From Bradyrhizobium sp. BRP22 (lineage in GTDB: Bacteria > Pseudomonadota > Alphaproteobacteria > Rhizobiales > Xanthobacteraceae), in contig NZ_JADYVX010000021.1 in NCBI RefSeq assembly GCF_020194175.1, positions 62,001 through 126,000 on the forward strand: 64,000 nucleotides of DNA. The letters are read 5' to 3'. Below, one piece after another: positions 1-7,881 of this stretch (positions are counted from its first letter, which is position 1; each line of letters starts with the position of its first letter). Both the position numbers and the translations under genes were made by a program. The notes below the pieces were generated by a model, which was given only the letters and a program-made list of their open reading frames with translations, was not told where the DNA came from and did no database searches.

Positions 1-100
1 GAGGAGCCGCGCAGCGCCGTCTCGAACCATGAGGCCCAGATCTCGCCCGTGGCCCATCCTTCGAGACGCCTGCTCCGCAGGCTCCTCGGGACGAGGTCTG
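1..100. repeat. Intergenic repeat family F (copy 1, cut by window edge)
   Basis: The block reads as an imperfect palindrome in which the words 'gtctcgaaccatgaggcc' and 'cttcgagacgcctgc' face each other. A second copy lies at about 16178-16268, upstream of lpxK's 3' end. Nothing in it looks coding. It probably folds as a long hairpin; the left end is cut off by the window. Confidence 0.7.
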
Positions 101-218
101 TGGTCGTGGAGACGCAGGGCGGCTGTCCGCCGCGAGGAGCCCCGGCCGTTCCGCGGGCGCGCGTCTCACAAACCCGGTATGGTGTAGCAGACGATTCTAC
201 TGCACCACCGGTGATGCC

Positions 219-638
219 ATGCTGCGGGTTGCCCACGACCTCTTGATTGACGAGAACGATATCGAGATCGGCTTCGTGCGCGCCTCGGGTCCGGGCGGGC
301 AGAATGTCAACAAGCTCGCGACCGCGGCGCAACTGCGGTTCGACACCAGCAGAATCGCGCTCGCCGAGGACGTCCGGGCGCGGCTGGCCCGACTGGCCGG
401 CCAGCGCATGACCAAGGAGGGCGTGATCGTGATCCACGCCCAGCGCTTCCGCACCCAGGAACGCAATCGCGTCGACGCGATCGAGCGCCTGCTCGAACTC
501 TTGCGCGAGGCCATGGTGCGGCCGACTCCGCGCCGGCCAACCAGGCCGACGCTCGGCTCCAAGCAGCGCCGCCTTGAAGGCAAGAAGCGCCGCGGCGACA
601 TCAAGGCCCGGCGCGGCGCGCGAGGATTTGAGGATTAG
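219..638 (+). CDS. arfB: Alternative ribosome-rescue factor B (peptidyl-tRNA hydrolase)
   Basis: This protein hydrolyses peptidyl-tRNA on ribosomes stalled without a stop codon, as a tmRNA-independent rescue pathway. The release-factor GGQ motif is at residues 26-28 inside GPGGQNVNK, and the last 35 residues are a basic Arg/Lys-rich tail of the kind ArfB threads into the empty mRNA channel. The length of 139 residues matches the family; release factors 1 and 2 are more than twice as long. The start is the ATG directly before the conserved N-terminal strand. It stands alone, with repeats on both sides. Confidence 0.93.
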   Translation: MLRVAHDLLIDENDIEIGFVRASGPGGQNVNKLATAAQLRFDTSRIALAEDVRARLARLAGQRMTKEGVIVIHAQRFRTQERNRVDAIERLLELLREAMVRPTPRRPTRPTLGSKQRRLEGKKRRGDIKARRGARGFED

Positions 639-673
639 GGTATGGTCACATCGCGTCCGCGATGCACGCTGCG

Positions 674-835
674 CCCCCTCTCCCGCTTGCGGGAGAGGGT
701 CGGGGAGAGGGTATCTCCGCGATGGGACTTTCCGTGCGGAGAGAGCCCTCACCCGACGCGGAGCCTGTACTCGGACGGCGCGAAGCGCCGATCCGGGTGC
801 GCCGACCTCTCCCGCAAGCGGGAGAGGTGAAGGGA
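674..835. repeat. Intergenic repeat family B (hairpins of 'ctctcccgcttgcgggagag')
   Basis: Two self-complementary cores (ctctcccgcttgcgggagag and its near copy ctctcccgcaagcgggagag) flank a degenerate centre containing 'gggactttccgtgcggagag'. Relatives are at 4675-4796 and 14662-14862, and looser variants at 42915-43060 and 48371-48525. It resembles a REP/BIME-type element. Small open frames across it are not credible genes. Confidence 0.8.
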
Positions 836-860
836 GCGCGCGGCTCCGCCGAGTCGACGC

Positions 861-967
861 TTAGAGCGTTTTCGAGCGAAGTGGATACCGGTTCGCGTGA
901 AGAAAACGCGTCAAAACAAGAATCTAGAGCTTCGGTTCTGATTCAATCAGAACCGAAAATGCTCTAG
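861..967 (+). repeat. Intergenic repeat family A, complete copy 1 (MITE-like, about 107 bp)
   Basis: The unit begins TTAGAGCGTTTTC and ends GAAAATGCTCTAG, so its ends are imperfect inverted repeats. It contains 'gcgaagtggataccggttcg' and an inner palindrome 'cggttctgattcaatcagaa'. A second complete copy lies inverted at 48534-48640; partial copies lie at 1478-1538 and 61922-61974. The right end overlaps the stop codon of the minus-strand gene at 964-1254. Confidence 0.88.
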
Positions 968-1254
968 TACCGCTTGCTTCCAGGAGCGGGTTCCGTTGCC
1001 GTGCCTTTGCGCGCGCTGCCGCCGGCGCCGACGGTACCCTTGGCCCCGGATTTCGCGCCAGCCTTTCCAGTCTGAGTCTCCGTCTGCGCGTTCATCTCCT
1101 CATCGGTGCCGCCGGTCATTCCACCCGGCGCCGCGCCCCTTTCCTGCGCGCCGCCGCGGATCGTGCCGCCGGTGGCAGCGCCTTGCGCGAGGGCAGGGCC
1201 GACGAGTACGGCCGAGAGGGCAAATGCGATCACGGAGGTTTTCGCTAGCTTCAT
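964..1254 (-). CDS. Small exported Gly/Ala-rich protein of unknown function
   Basis: The 96-residue product has a clear Sec signal peptide (MKLAKTSVIAFALSAVLV, predicted cut after ALA) followed by a low-complexity Gly/Ala/Thr-rich mature region without cysteines or recognised domains. I chose the internal ATG because it is preceded by AGGAG with six bases spacing and begins the signal peptide; the longer open frame upstream reads through repeat DNA. The stop codon TAG is provided by the terminal CTAGAGC of the adjacent repeat. Function is unknown; the mature part looks disordered. Confidence 0.7.
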   Translation of the reverse strand: MKLAKTSVIAFALSAVLVGPALAQGAATGGTIRGGAQERGAAPGGMTGGTDEEMNAQTETQTGKAGAKSGAKGTVGAGGSARKGTATEPAPGSKRY

Positions 1255-1477
1255 CCATTGCTCCTGGATTTTGTTCGTGCGGGAATGTTCGGCGGTTCCA
1301 TGCGCCGCCTGCTGCGCCGGACTCCCCTCACGCGGATTGAACGTGTCGCAAACGACGCGTGCGTCATGCAAACTGCGTCGTGTGGAGATCGTGCAGGGAT
1401 TTCGGGGCAATTTCGCGAAATTGCGCTTCACATATGCGGCGATGCGAGGCTGTTTCGCCGGCACTATTTTCCTACCC

Positions 1478-1538
1478 GTAGCGTTTTCGAGCGAAGTGGA
1501 CACCGGTTCGCGTGAAGAAAACGCGTCAAACAAACTAG
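1478..1538 (+). repeat. Repeat family A, partial copy
   Basis: Contains the left two thirds of the family A unit (gcgttttcgagcgaagtgga followed by caccggttcgcgtgaagaaa) but lacks the inner palindrome, ending at AACTAG. It sits in the gap before the cytochrome c gene. Confidence 0.75.
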
Positions 1539-1624
1539 ATCGGCGCGTTTTGTTCTGCGGTGAAACAGCCCGCTACTACCACCGCCTTTCGCCAGCGACC
1601 TAGAGTTACCGCGCACAGGCGGTG

Positions 1625-2029
1625 ATGTGGATGAGACGGCTACGCGCAGCAGCGGCAATCGGGGTTGGATGTTGCAGTGCGCTGCTCGCGACGATCGCGG
1701 CCGCGCAGATGCCGTTGCCCGCCGCCAAGCCGCCCGATGGCGCGACACTGTTCAAGCAGCAATGCGCGACCTGTCACACCACGAACCTGTCCGATCCGGT
1801 CCGGCAGGGCCCGTCCCTGTTCAAGATCGTCGGTCGACCGGCAGGCAGGGCGGAAGGCTTTCACTATTCAGACGGTTTCGCGAAAGCCGATTTCACTTGG
1901 GACGATGGCAGACTCGATGCATGGCTCGCCAACCCACAGGCGATGATCCCCGGCTCCGTCATGGCCTATCGCCAGGCCAAGCCGGAGACCCGTGCCGCCA
2001 TCATCGCCTATCTGAAGGAGCTCAACTGA
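1625..2029 (+). CDS. Exported class I cytochrome c
   Basis: A 134-residue periplasmic c-type cytochrome. An N-terminal signal peptide (about residues 4-28) precedes the heme-binding CATCH at 47-51; the likely distal ligand is Met113 in PGSVMAYR. It belongs to the small single-heme cytochrome c family. The gene ends immediately before the next ATG and lies upstream of the dehydrogenase pair at 2487-4631, so it could accept electrons from that enzyme, though this is inference. A GTG three bases upstream is an alternative start. Confidence 0.88.
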   Translation: MWMRRLRAAAAIGVGCCSALLATIAAAQMPLPAAKPPDGATLFKQQCATCHTTNLSDPVRQGPSLFKIVGRPAGRAEGFHYSDGFAKADFTWDDGRLDAWLANPQAMIPGSVMAYRQAKPETRAAIIAYLKELN

Positions 2030-2425
2030 ATGGCAAAACCGGTTCACTCCATGATCCGCGTGCTCGACGAAGCGAGGGCGCTCGATTTCTACGCGCGCGC
2101 CTTCGGTCTCGAGGTCGCCGACCATCTCAAGTTCGACGATTTCGCGCTGATCTATCTGCGCCATCCCTCCTCATCCTTCGAGGTCGAGCTGACCGTCAAT
2201 TTCGACCGCAAGGAGCCCTATTCGCTCGGCGACGGCTACGGCCATCTCGCTGTGGTCGTCGACGACGTCGATGCCGAGCATGCGCGGTTCGAGCAGGAAA
2301 AGCTCGCGCCGGGACCGCTGCGCGATTTCAAGCACAACGGCAAGACGCTGGCGCGCTTCTTCTTCGTCGCTGATCCCGATGGCTACAAGATCGAGGTGAT
2401 CCAGCGCGGCGGCCGCTTCGGCTAG
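2030..2425 (+). CDS. Glyoxalase/VOC-family protein (lactoylglutathione lyase-like)
   Basis: The 131-residue product has the paired beta-alpha-beta-beta-beta modules of the vicinal-oxygen-chelate fold, with metal-ligand candidates His6 (PVHSMIRV), the Glu in SFEVELTVN, His in GHLAVVVDD and Glu in YKIEVIQR, as in glyoxalase I, which isomerises the methylglyoxal-glutathione hemithioacetal. The pattern of SLGDGYGHLAV and FFVADPDGYKIE is that of GloA. It starts on the base after the cytochrome stop, so the two are almost certainly co-transcribed. Other VOC functions cannot be excluded. Confidence 0.85.
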   Translation: MAKPVHSMIRVLDEARALDFYARAFGLEVADHLKFDDFALIYLRHPSSSFEVELTVNFDRKEPYSLGDGYGHLAVVVDDVDAEHARFEQEKLAPGPLRDFKHNGKTLARFFFVADPDGYKIEVIQRGGRFG

Positions 2426-2486
2426 CGCATGATCGGAACAGATAACGAGCAATCAACAATGACAAAACATTCCACGGAGGAAACCC

Positions 2487-3035
2487 ATGAGAGAAGTCGA
2501 TCGTCGCAGCAAATATGATCGCCGCGTCTTCCTGAAGGGCGCGGCAACAGCGGTGCCGACCGTCGCCATCGCCAGCAGCACGGGCCTCACCATCAGCGAT
2601 GCCTGGGCCGATGACGCCACCACGCTGACGCCGGCGACATTGAAGACCCTGGTGAAGATGGCGCGCGACATCTATCCGCATGATTTCCTCGCCGACAGCT
2701 ACTACATCACCGCGATCAAGCCGTGGGACGGCAAGGCAGCCAAGGATCCCGCGGTGAAGTCGCTGATCACCGACGGTGTCACCAGGCTCGACCAGGAGGC
2801 CAATGACCGCCACAAGGTCGCTTACGTGCAGGTGCCCTGGGAAGCCGATCGCGTGGCGCTGTTGCAGCGGATCGAACAGACCGCGTTTTTCCAGAAGATC
2901 CGCGGCGACCTCGTGGTTTCTCTGTACAACCAGAAAGAGGTCTGGCCGAAGTTCGGCTATGAGGGCTCGTCCGCCGAATATGGCGGTTACCTCAATCGCG
3001 GCTTCGCCGACATCGACTGGCTCCCGAAAGCTTAA
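2487..3035 (+). CDS. Tat-exported small subunit of a GMC-type dehydrogenase (gluconate 2-dehydrogenase subunit 3 family)
   Basis: A 182-residue protein with a twin-arginine signal (RRVFLKGAA at residues 12-20, followed by a hydrophobic stretch ending near SDAWAD). In gluconate, fructose and glucose dehydrogenase complexes the small subunit carries the Tat signal and takes the folded flavoprotein to the periplasm. The next gene, 27 bases downstream, encodes the flavoprotein. A strong ribosome site (GGAGG) precedes this ATG. Assignment to the family rests on the Tat signal, size, YPHDFLAD-type segment and gene pairing. Confidence 0.85.
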   Translation: MREVDRRSKYDRRVFLKGAATAVPTVAIASSTGLTISDAWADDATTLTPATLKTLVKMARDIYPHDFLADSYYITAIKPWDGKAAKDPAVKSLITDGVTRLDQEANDRHKVAYVQVPWEADRVALLQRIEQTAFFQKIRGDLVVSLYNQKEVWPKFGYEGSSAEYGGYLNRGFADIDWLPKA

Positions 3036-3062
3036 GCCAACCAACGCTCTGTGAGGATCACA

Positions 3063-4631
3063 ATGGCAAAATTCGATCTCAATGACAGCGGCGTGGTGGT
3101 GATCGTGGGATCCGGCGCCGGCGGCGGAACGCTCGGCAACGAGCTCGCACAGAAGGGCGTCAAGGTCGTCATCCTCGAGGCCGGGCCGCGCGTCGAGAAT
3201 CATGAATTCATCAACGACGAATGGGACAGCTTTGCGCAGCTCGCCTGGTCCGACATGCGCACGACGTCAGGAAGCTGGCGCGTCGCCAAGGACTTTCCGA
3301 ACCTGCCGGCATGGATCGTGAAGGCGGTCGGCGGTTCGACCACGCATTGGGCCGGCGCATCGCTCCGCTTTGACGAGCACGAATTCAAGACCAAGAGCAC
3401 CTATGGCGGCATTCCCGGCGCCAATCTGTTGGACTGGCCGATCACGCTTGCCGAGATGCAGCCATATTACGCCAAGGCCGAAAACAAGATGGGCGTGACG
3501 CGGACCAACGGCATTCCCGGGCTACCCGGCAACAACAATTTCAAGGTGCTGGAGGCCGGCGCCAGGAAGCTCGGCTACAAGACCGTGCACACCGGCAACA
3601 TGGCCATCAACAGCGAGCCGCGTGACGGCCGTGGCGCCTGCCAGCAGATCGGCTTCTGCTTCCAGGGCTGCAAATCGGGCGCGAAATGGTCGACGCTCTA
3701 CACCGAGATCCCGAAAGGCGAAGCCACCGGCAATCTCGAAGTGCGCCCGAACAGCATGGTGATCAAGATCGAGCACGATCAATCCGGCAAGGTGACGGGC
3801 GTGGTCTATGCCGACGAGAATGGCGCGATGCAGCGGCAGAAGGCCCGCGTGGTCGCGGTCGCCGGCAATTCGATCGAAAGCCCGCGGCTGCTGCTCAACA
3901 GCGCCTCGAACATGTTCCCGGACGGGCTCGCCAATTCCTCAGGCCAGGTCGGCCGCAACTACATGCGGCACATGACCGGCAGCGTCTATGCGGCGTTCGA
4001 GAAATCGGTGCACATGTATCGCGGCACCACCATGGCCGGCATCATCCGCGACGAGTCCAGGAACGATCCATCACGCGGCTTCGTCGGCGGCTACGAGATG
4101 GAGACGCTGTCGATCGGCCTGCCCTTCATGGCGGCCTTCCTCAACCCCGGCGCCTGGGGACGTCCGTTCACCAGCGCAATGGAAGGCTATCCCCGGATGG
4201 CCGGCATGTGGCTGGTCGGCGAGGACATGCCGCAGGAGACCAACCGGGTCACGCTTGATCCCAAGGCCAAGGACAAGTTCGGCATGCCGGTCGCAAGCGT
4301 GCATTTTGACGATCATCCGAACGACCTCGCGATGCGCGCCCATGCCTACAAGCAGGGTGCCGCGGTCTATGAGGCGGTCGGCGCCACCGTCACCTATCCG
4401 ACGCCGCCTTACCCGAGCACGCATAATCTCGGCACCAACAGGATGAGCGAGAAGGCGAGGGATGGCGTGGTGAACAAGTTCGGTCAGACCCACGACATCA
4501 AGAACCTGTTCATCTCCGATGGCAGCCAGTTCACAAGCGGGGCAGCGTGCAACCCGACACTGACGATCGTGTCACTGGCGATCCGGCAGGCCGACCACAT
4601 CGCCGGCGCGATGCAGCGGAAGGAGACTTAG
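3063..4631 (+). CDS. GMC oxidoreductase, FAD- and Fe-S-type dehydrogenase catalytic subunit
   Basis: A 522-residue flavoprotein that should oxidise an alcohol or sugar in the periplasm. The FAD-binding GSGAGG is at 16-21 and the GMC C-terminal domain carries the catalytic-region STHNLGTNRM and the closing DGSQFTSGAACNPTLT. Cys193, Cys199 and Cys203 form C-x5-C-x3-C, the spacing described for the 3Fe-4S cluster in the catalytic subunit of bacterial FAD glucose dehydrogenase. It has no signal peptide of its own and probably depends on the Tat subunit encoded just upstream. The ATG was preferred to a GTG twelve bases upstream. Substrate is unknown. Confidence 0.9.
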   Translation: MAKFDLNDSGVVVIVGSGAGGGTLGNELAQKGVKVVILEAGPRVENHEFINDEWDSFAQLAWSDMRTTSGSWRVAKDFPNLPAWIVKAVGGSTTHWAGASLRFDEHEFKTKSTYGGIPGANLLDWPITLAEMQPYYAKAENKMGVTRTNGIPGLPGNNNFKVLEAGARKLGYKTVHTGNMAINSEPRDGRGACQQIGFCFQGCKSGAKWSTLYTEIPKGEATGNLEVRPNSMVIKIEHDQSGKVTGVVYADENGAMQRQKARVVAVAGNSIESPRLLLNSASNMFPDGLANSSGQVGRNYMRHMTGSVYAAFEKSVHMYRGTTMAGIIRDESRNDPSRGFVGGYEMETLSIGLPFMAAFLNPGAWGRPFTSAMEGYPRMAGMWLVGEDMPQETNRVTLDPKAKDKFGMPVASVHFDDHPNDLAMRAHAYKQGAAVYEAVGATVTYPTPPYPSTHNLGTNRMSEKARDGVVNKFGQTHDIKNLFISDGSQFTSGAACNPTLTIVSLAIRQADHIAGAMQRKET

Positions 4632-4674
4632 GCTGATGTCGGTTGGGTGATTCACTCTAACCGCGAGTCGCTTC

Positions 4675-4796
4675 GCCTCTCCCGCTTGCGGGGGAGGCCG
4701 GCGCGCGAAGCGCGGCGGGTGGGGGCTCTCCCCACACGGATAATCCCATCGTGGAAACACCCTCACCCCACCCTCTCTCGCAAGCGGGAGAGGGAG
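4675..4796. repeat. Repeat family B (copy 2)
   Basis: Opposed cores 'ctctcccgcttgcggggga' and 'ctctctcgcaagcgggagag' bracket a degenerate middle. It separates the convergent dehydrogenase and ribbon-helix-helix genes and may serve as a transcription end. Confidence 0.75.
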
Positions 4797-4812
4797 CGCA
4801 GCGGCGCCGCAG

Positions 4813-5127
4813 CTATTCCGCTGCGTCCAACATCGCGGCCCTTTCGCCGCCCACCTCCGGCGCCGCCGCACTCTTCGAGCGATAGATCAGGCAGGAGCAG
4901 CGGAGCAGCGAGGCGAAATTGTTGACTTGGCCGTGATGGTCGAGAACCTCGTTGTGCAGCGTCGTGAGGAATTTCGCCAGACTCATCCCCTCCTTCGCCG
5001 CGATCTCCTCCAGCGTGTCCCAGAATGCCAGTTCCAGCCGGATCGAGGTGCAATGACCGCCAAGGCGCAGCGACCTCGTCTGCGATTCGTAATCGCGTTG
5101 CGGCTGATGGGCGAACAAATGGCACAT
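4813..5127 (-). CDS. Ribbon-helix-helix domain protein (putative small regulator)
   Basis: A 104-residue protein whose centre (RSLRLGGHCTSIRLELAFW followed by the helix region LEEIAAKEGMSLAKFLTTLH) matches the RHH_4 family of short DNA-binding or regulatory proteins common in alphaproteobacteria. I chose the internal ATG because GGGAGG stands seven bases before it. No partner or target is evident; the neighbour mutL is divergent. A possible 47-codon frame (5145-5288) ends 17 bases upstream on the same strand. Confidence 0.72.
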   Translation of the reverse strand: MCHLFAHQPQRDYESQTRSLRLGGHCTSIRLELAFWDTLEEIAAKEGMSLAKFLTTLHNEVLDHHGQVNNFASLLRCSCLIYRSKSAAAPEVGGERAAMLDAAE

Positions 5128-5144
5128 GGAATCCTCCCGCCAGA

Positions 5145-5288
5145 TTATAATTTTTCTAAACGATATACCCGGCCGTGCCACCCGACAATCCTGCGCTGCA
5201 CAGCCGCCGTCCCGCGAATGTCAGTGTCTTCAATGCGATAGCCGGCGCCCATCCCCAGCGCGACGTGGATTTCCGGACCTCGATGCAT
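5145..5288 (-). CDS. Possible 47-residue small protein
   Basis: An open frame starting MHRGPEIHVALG and ending RVYRLEKL fills the gap between mutL and the ribbon-helix-helix gene and stops 17 bases before the latter's ATG. Composition looks protein-like rather than random (balanced charged and hydrophobic residues), but its ribosome site is weak and I recognise no homologue. It overlaps no other accepted gene. This is a low-confidence call. Confidence 0.25.
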   Translation of the reverse strand: MHRGPEIHVALGMGAGYRIEDTDIRGTAAVQRRIVGWHGRVYRLEKL

Positions 5289-5343
5289 GCATTTGCCGCC
5301 ACGCCGGCTAGAATGGGGCAGCAGCTCGAATCGATCGCACGCC

Positions 5344-7155
5344 ATGCCCGTCCGCCAGCTTCCCGTAGAGGTCGTCAACCGCATCGCAGCCGGCGAGGTG
5401 GTCGAGCGTCCCGCGAGCGTGGTCAAGGAGCTGGTGGAGAATGCGATCGATGCCGGCGCCAGCCGGATCGATGTCTTCACCGATGGCGGCGGGCGGCGGC
5501 GGATCGGCATCACTGACGACGGCGGCGGCATGACCCGCGCCGACCTTGCGCTGTCGGTCGACCGCCACGCCACATCGAAACTCGACGACGAGGACCTCTT
5601 GCGGATCCGGACGCTTGGGTTCCGCGGCGAGGCGCTGCCTTCGATCGGCGCGGTGGCACGGCTCAACATCGTGACGCGACATGCGAGCGAACCGCATGCC
5701 TGGTCGCTCTCGGTCGAAGCCGGCGTGAAATCGGCGGTCATGCCCGCGGCGCTCGGCCAGGGCACCCGGGTCGAGGTCGGCGATCTCTTCTATGCGACGC
5801 CGGCGCGGCTGAAATTCCTCAAGACCGACCGCACCGAAGCCGAAGCGATCCGCGAGGTGGTGCGGCGGCTCGCAATGGCGCGGCCCGACATCGCCTTCAC
5901 GCTCGCCGGCGAGGAGCGCGCGCCGGTCACCTGGGCCGCGGCGCTGCCCGGCGCCCCCGGCCGGCTGACGCGGCTCGGCGATATCCTGGGCGCTGACTTC
6001 CGCGGGAGCGCGATCGAAGTCCGCGCCGAGCGCGACGGCGTTGCGGTCGAAGGCTTTGCCGCCGCGCCCTCGCTGACGCGGGCGAATGCGCTCGGCCAGT
6101 ATCTGTTCGTCAACGGCCGCCCGGTGCGCGACAAGCTGATCCTCGGCGCCGTGCGCGCGGCCTATGCCGACTATCTGCCGCGCGACCGCCATCCGGTGGT
6201 GGCGCTGTTCGTGACGCTGCCGCCGCAGGAGGTCGACGCCAATGTGCATCCGGCCAAGACCGAGGTGCGCTTCCGCAATGCCGGCCTGGTCCGCGCCCTG
6301 ATCGTGCATGCACTCAAGGAGGGGTTGGCGCGCGAGGGACGGCGCACCGCGGCCAACACCGATGGCGCGGCGCTCTCCGCCTTCCGTCCCTCCTTCGCCC
6401 CCCGCCCGACCAATTGGGACTGGCGGCGCTCGCCGGCCTATCCGGTGCGGCCGATGCCTTCGTTCGATGCCGTCGCCGCCAGCGCGCTGGCCGAGCCCGG
6501 TCAGGCCGCCTTCGACGTCGGTGCGCCGACGGCCGATGTCCGCTTCGAGGCGCAGCCGGCCGCCGATCTGCTCGACCGTCCGCTTGGCGCGGCGCGTACG
6601 CAGATCCACGAGACCTATATCGTCTCGCAGACCCGCGATGGTCTCATGGTGGTGGACCAGCACGCCGCCCATGAGCGCATCGTCTATGAGAAATTGAAGG
6701 CGTCGCTGGCCAAAAACGGCGTGCAGCGGCAGATCCTGCTGATCCCCGAGGTCGTGGAGCTCGACGAATCCACCGTCGAGAAGCTCCTGGATCGCGCCGA
6801 GGAGCTCGCCAGTTACGGGCTTGCGATCGAATCCTTCGGCCCTGGCGCGGTCGCGGTGCGCGAGACGCCATCGCTGCTCGGCAGGGCGAATGCGGCCGGG
6901 CTGCTCCGCGACCTCGCCGAGCACATGGCCGAATGGGACGAGGCGCTGCCGCTGGAGCGACGCCTGATGCATGTCGCCGCCACCATGGCCTGCCACGGCT
7001 CGGTACGCGCCGGACGCCGCCTCAAGCCGGAAGAGATGAACGCGCTGCTGCGCGAGATGGAAGACACGCCGAACTCCGGCCAGTGCAACCACGGCCGCCC
7101 GACCTATGTGGAATTGAAGCTGTCGGATATCGAAAAGCTGTTCGGGCGGAGATAA
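5344..7155 (+). CDS. mutL: DNA mismatch repair protein MutL with endonuclease motif
   Basis: A 603-residue MutL homodimer subunit that couples MutS recognition to strand removal. The N-terminal GHKL ATPase is complete: NRIAAGEVVERP, ENAIDAGA, DDGGGM and TLGFRGEAL. In the C-terminal half, D438-Q-H-A-x2-E-x4-E is the metal-binding nicking motif found in MutL from organisms lacking MutH, and the downstream ACHGSVRAG and CNHGRP segments complete that site. So strand discrimination is expected to rely on MutL's own incision. I started at the ATG of MPVRQLP, which matches the family's N-terminus; 19 codons of open frame upstream lack support. Confidence 0.96.
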   Translation: MPVRQLPVEVVNRIAAGEVVERPASVVKELVENAIDAGASRIDVFTDGGGRRRIGITDDGGGMTRADLALSVDRHATSKLDDEDLLRIRTLGFRGEALPSIGAVARLNIVTRHASEPHAWSLSVEAGVKSAVMPAALGQGTRVEVGDLFYATPARLKFLKTDRTEAEAIREVVRRLAMARPDIAFTLAGEERAPVTWAAALPGAPGRLTRLGDILGADFRGSAIEVRAERDGVAVEGFAAAPSLTRANALGQYLFVNGRPVRDKLILGAVRAAYADYLPRDRHPVVALFVTLPPQEVDANVHPAKTEVRFRNAGLVRALIVHALKEGLAREGRRTAANTDGAALSAFRPSFAPRPTNWDWRRSPAYPVRPMPSFDAVAASALAEPGQAAFDVGAPTADVRFEAQPAADLLDRPLGAARTQIHETYIVSQTRDGLMVVDQHAAHERIVYEKLKASLAKNGVQRQILLIPEVVELDESTVEKLLDRAEELASYGLAIESFGPGAVAVRETPSLLGRANAAGLLRDLAEHMAEWDEALPLERRLMHVAATMACHGSVRAGRRLKPEEMNALLREMEDTPNSGQCNHGRPTYVELKLSDIEKLFGRR

Positions 7156-7164
7156 TGGTCCGCT

Positions 7165-7310
7165 GTCATCGTCCGCCACCGGGTCGGCCGAACGGCCGCC
7201 CAATGACAGGCTCTGGTGGACGATCCAGTATTCCAGAGGCATCTCGGCTCAAACTGAGAGGCTGCGGGTTAGTGGATGCCCCGCCTCCGCGGGCCATGAC
7301 GACAGTCGTG
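7165..7310. repeat. Repeat family E (copy 1)
   Basis: The arms 'tgtcatcgtccgcc' / 'gacgatccagtattccagag' and 'tggatgccccgcctccgcgg' are shared with 10427-10530 and 32666-32773. This copy has an extra internal insertion ('gggtcggccgaacggccgcc'). It lies between the convergent mutL and rsmD. Confidence 0.75.
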
Positions 7311-7319
7311 GCCGCGCGA

Positions 7320-7874
7320 TTATCGCGCCCGCAAAAACACGAACTCCGTGTCGTCATAGGCACGGCGCTCCGATTCCTCAAATCCCTCAGGCGCGGCAAA
7401 GGCCGCGGCCTTCGCCTCTTCCACCACGAGCAGCGCGCCTGGCGTCAGCCATGCACCGTCGCAGAGCGAAGCCAGCGCCTTCTCCGCCAGTCCCTTGCCG
7501 TAGGGCGGATCGAGGAACACCAGCGAGAACGGCTCGACGGGATGCGCGGGGCCGAGATTGGTGGCGTCGCGGCGGAACACTTTCGTCACGCCGCCAAGCC
7601 CAAGCGACTCCACATTGTTGCGAAGCAGCGCGCGCGCTTCGGCGCCATTGTCGACGAACAGCGCAAACTTCGCGCCGCGCGACACCGCCTCGATGCCGAG
7701 CGCGCCGGTGCCGGCGAAGAGATCGAGCACGCGCGCGTCCGCAATCGGATCGTCATAGGCATGGACGAGGATGTTGAACACGGATTCGCGCAGCCGATCC
7801 GCGGTCGGGCGGATGTCGCGCGAAGAAGGCGCGGCCAGGTTGCGGCCCTTCAATCGTCCCCCGACGACGCGCAT
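7320..7874 (-). CDS. rsmD: 16S rRNA (guanine-966-N2)-methyltransferase
   Basis: A 184-residue class I SAM methyltransferase that modifies 16S rRNA during 30S assembly. It has the family start MRVVGGRLKGR, RPTADRLRE, the SAM-binding LDLFAGTGALG at 50-60 and the catalytic DPPY at 122-125. The gene sits seven bases after the rluB-like gene on the same strand; this rRNA-modification pairing is sensible functionally. Confidence 0.95.
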   Translation of the reverse strand: MRVVGGRLKGRNLAAPSSRDIRPTADRLRESVFNILVHAYDDPIADARVLDLFAGTGALGIEAVSRGAKFALFVDNGAEARALLRNNVESLGLGGVTKVFRRDATNLGPAHPVEPFSLVFLDPPYGKGLAEKALASLCDGAWLTPGALLVVEEAKAAAFAAPEGFEESERRAYDDTEFVFLRAR

Positions 7875-7881
7875 CTATCGC

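Noticed and set aside
5308..7242. 644-codon open frame opposite mutL
   Set aside because: Shadow of a GC-rich gene; no domain and no ribosome site, while MutL motifs are complete on the other strand.
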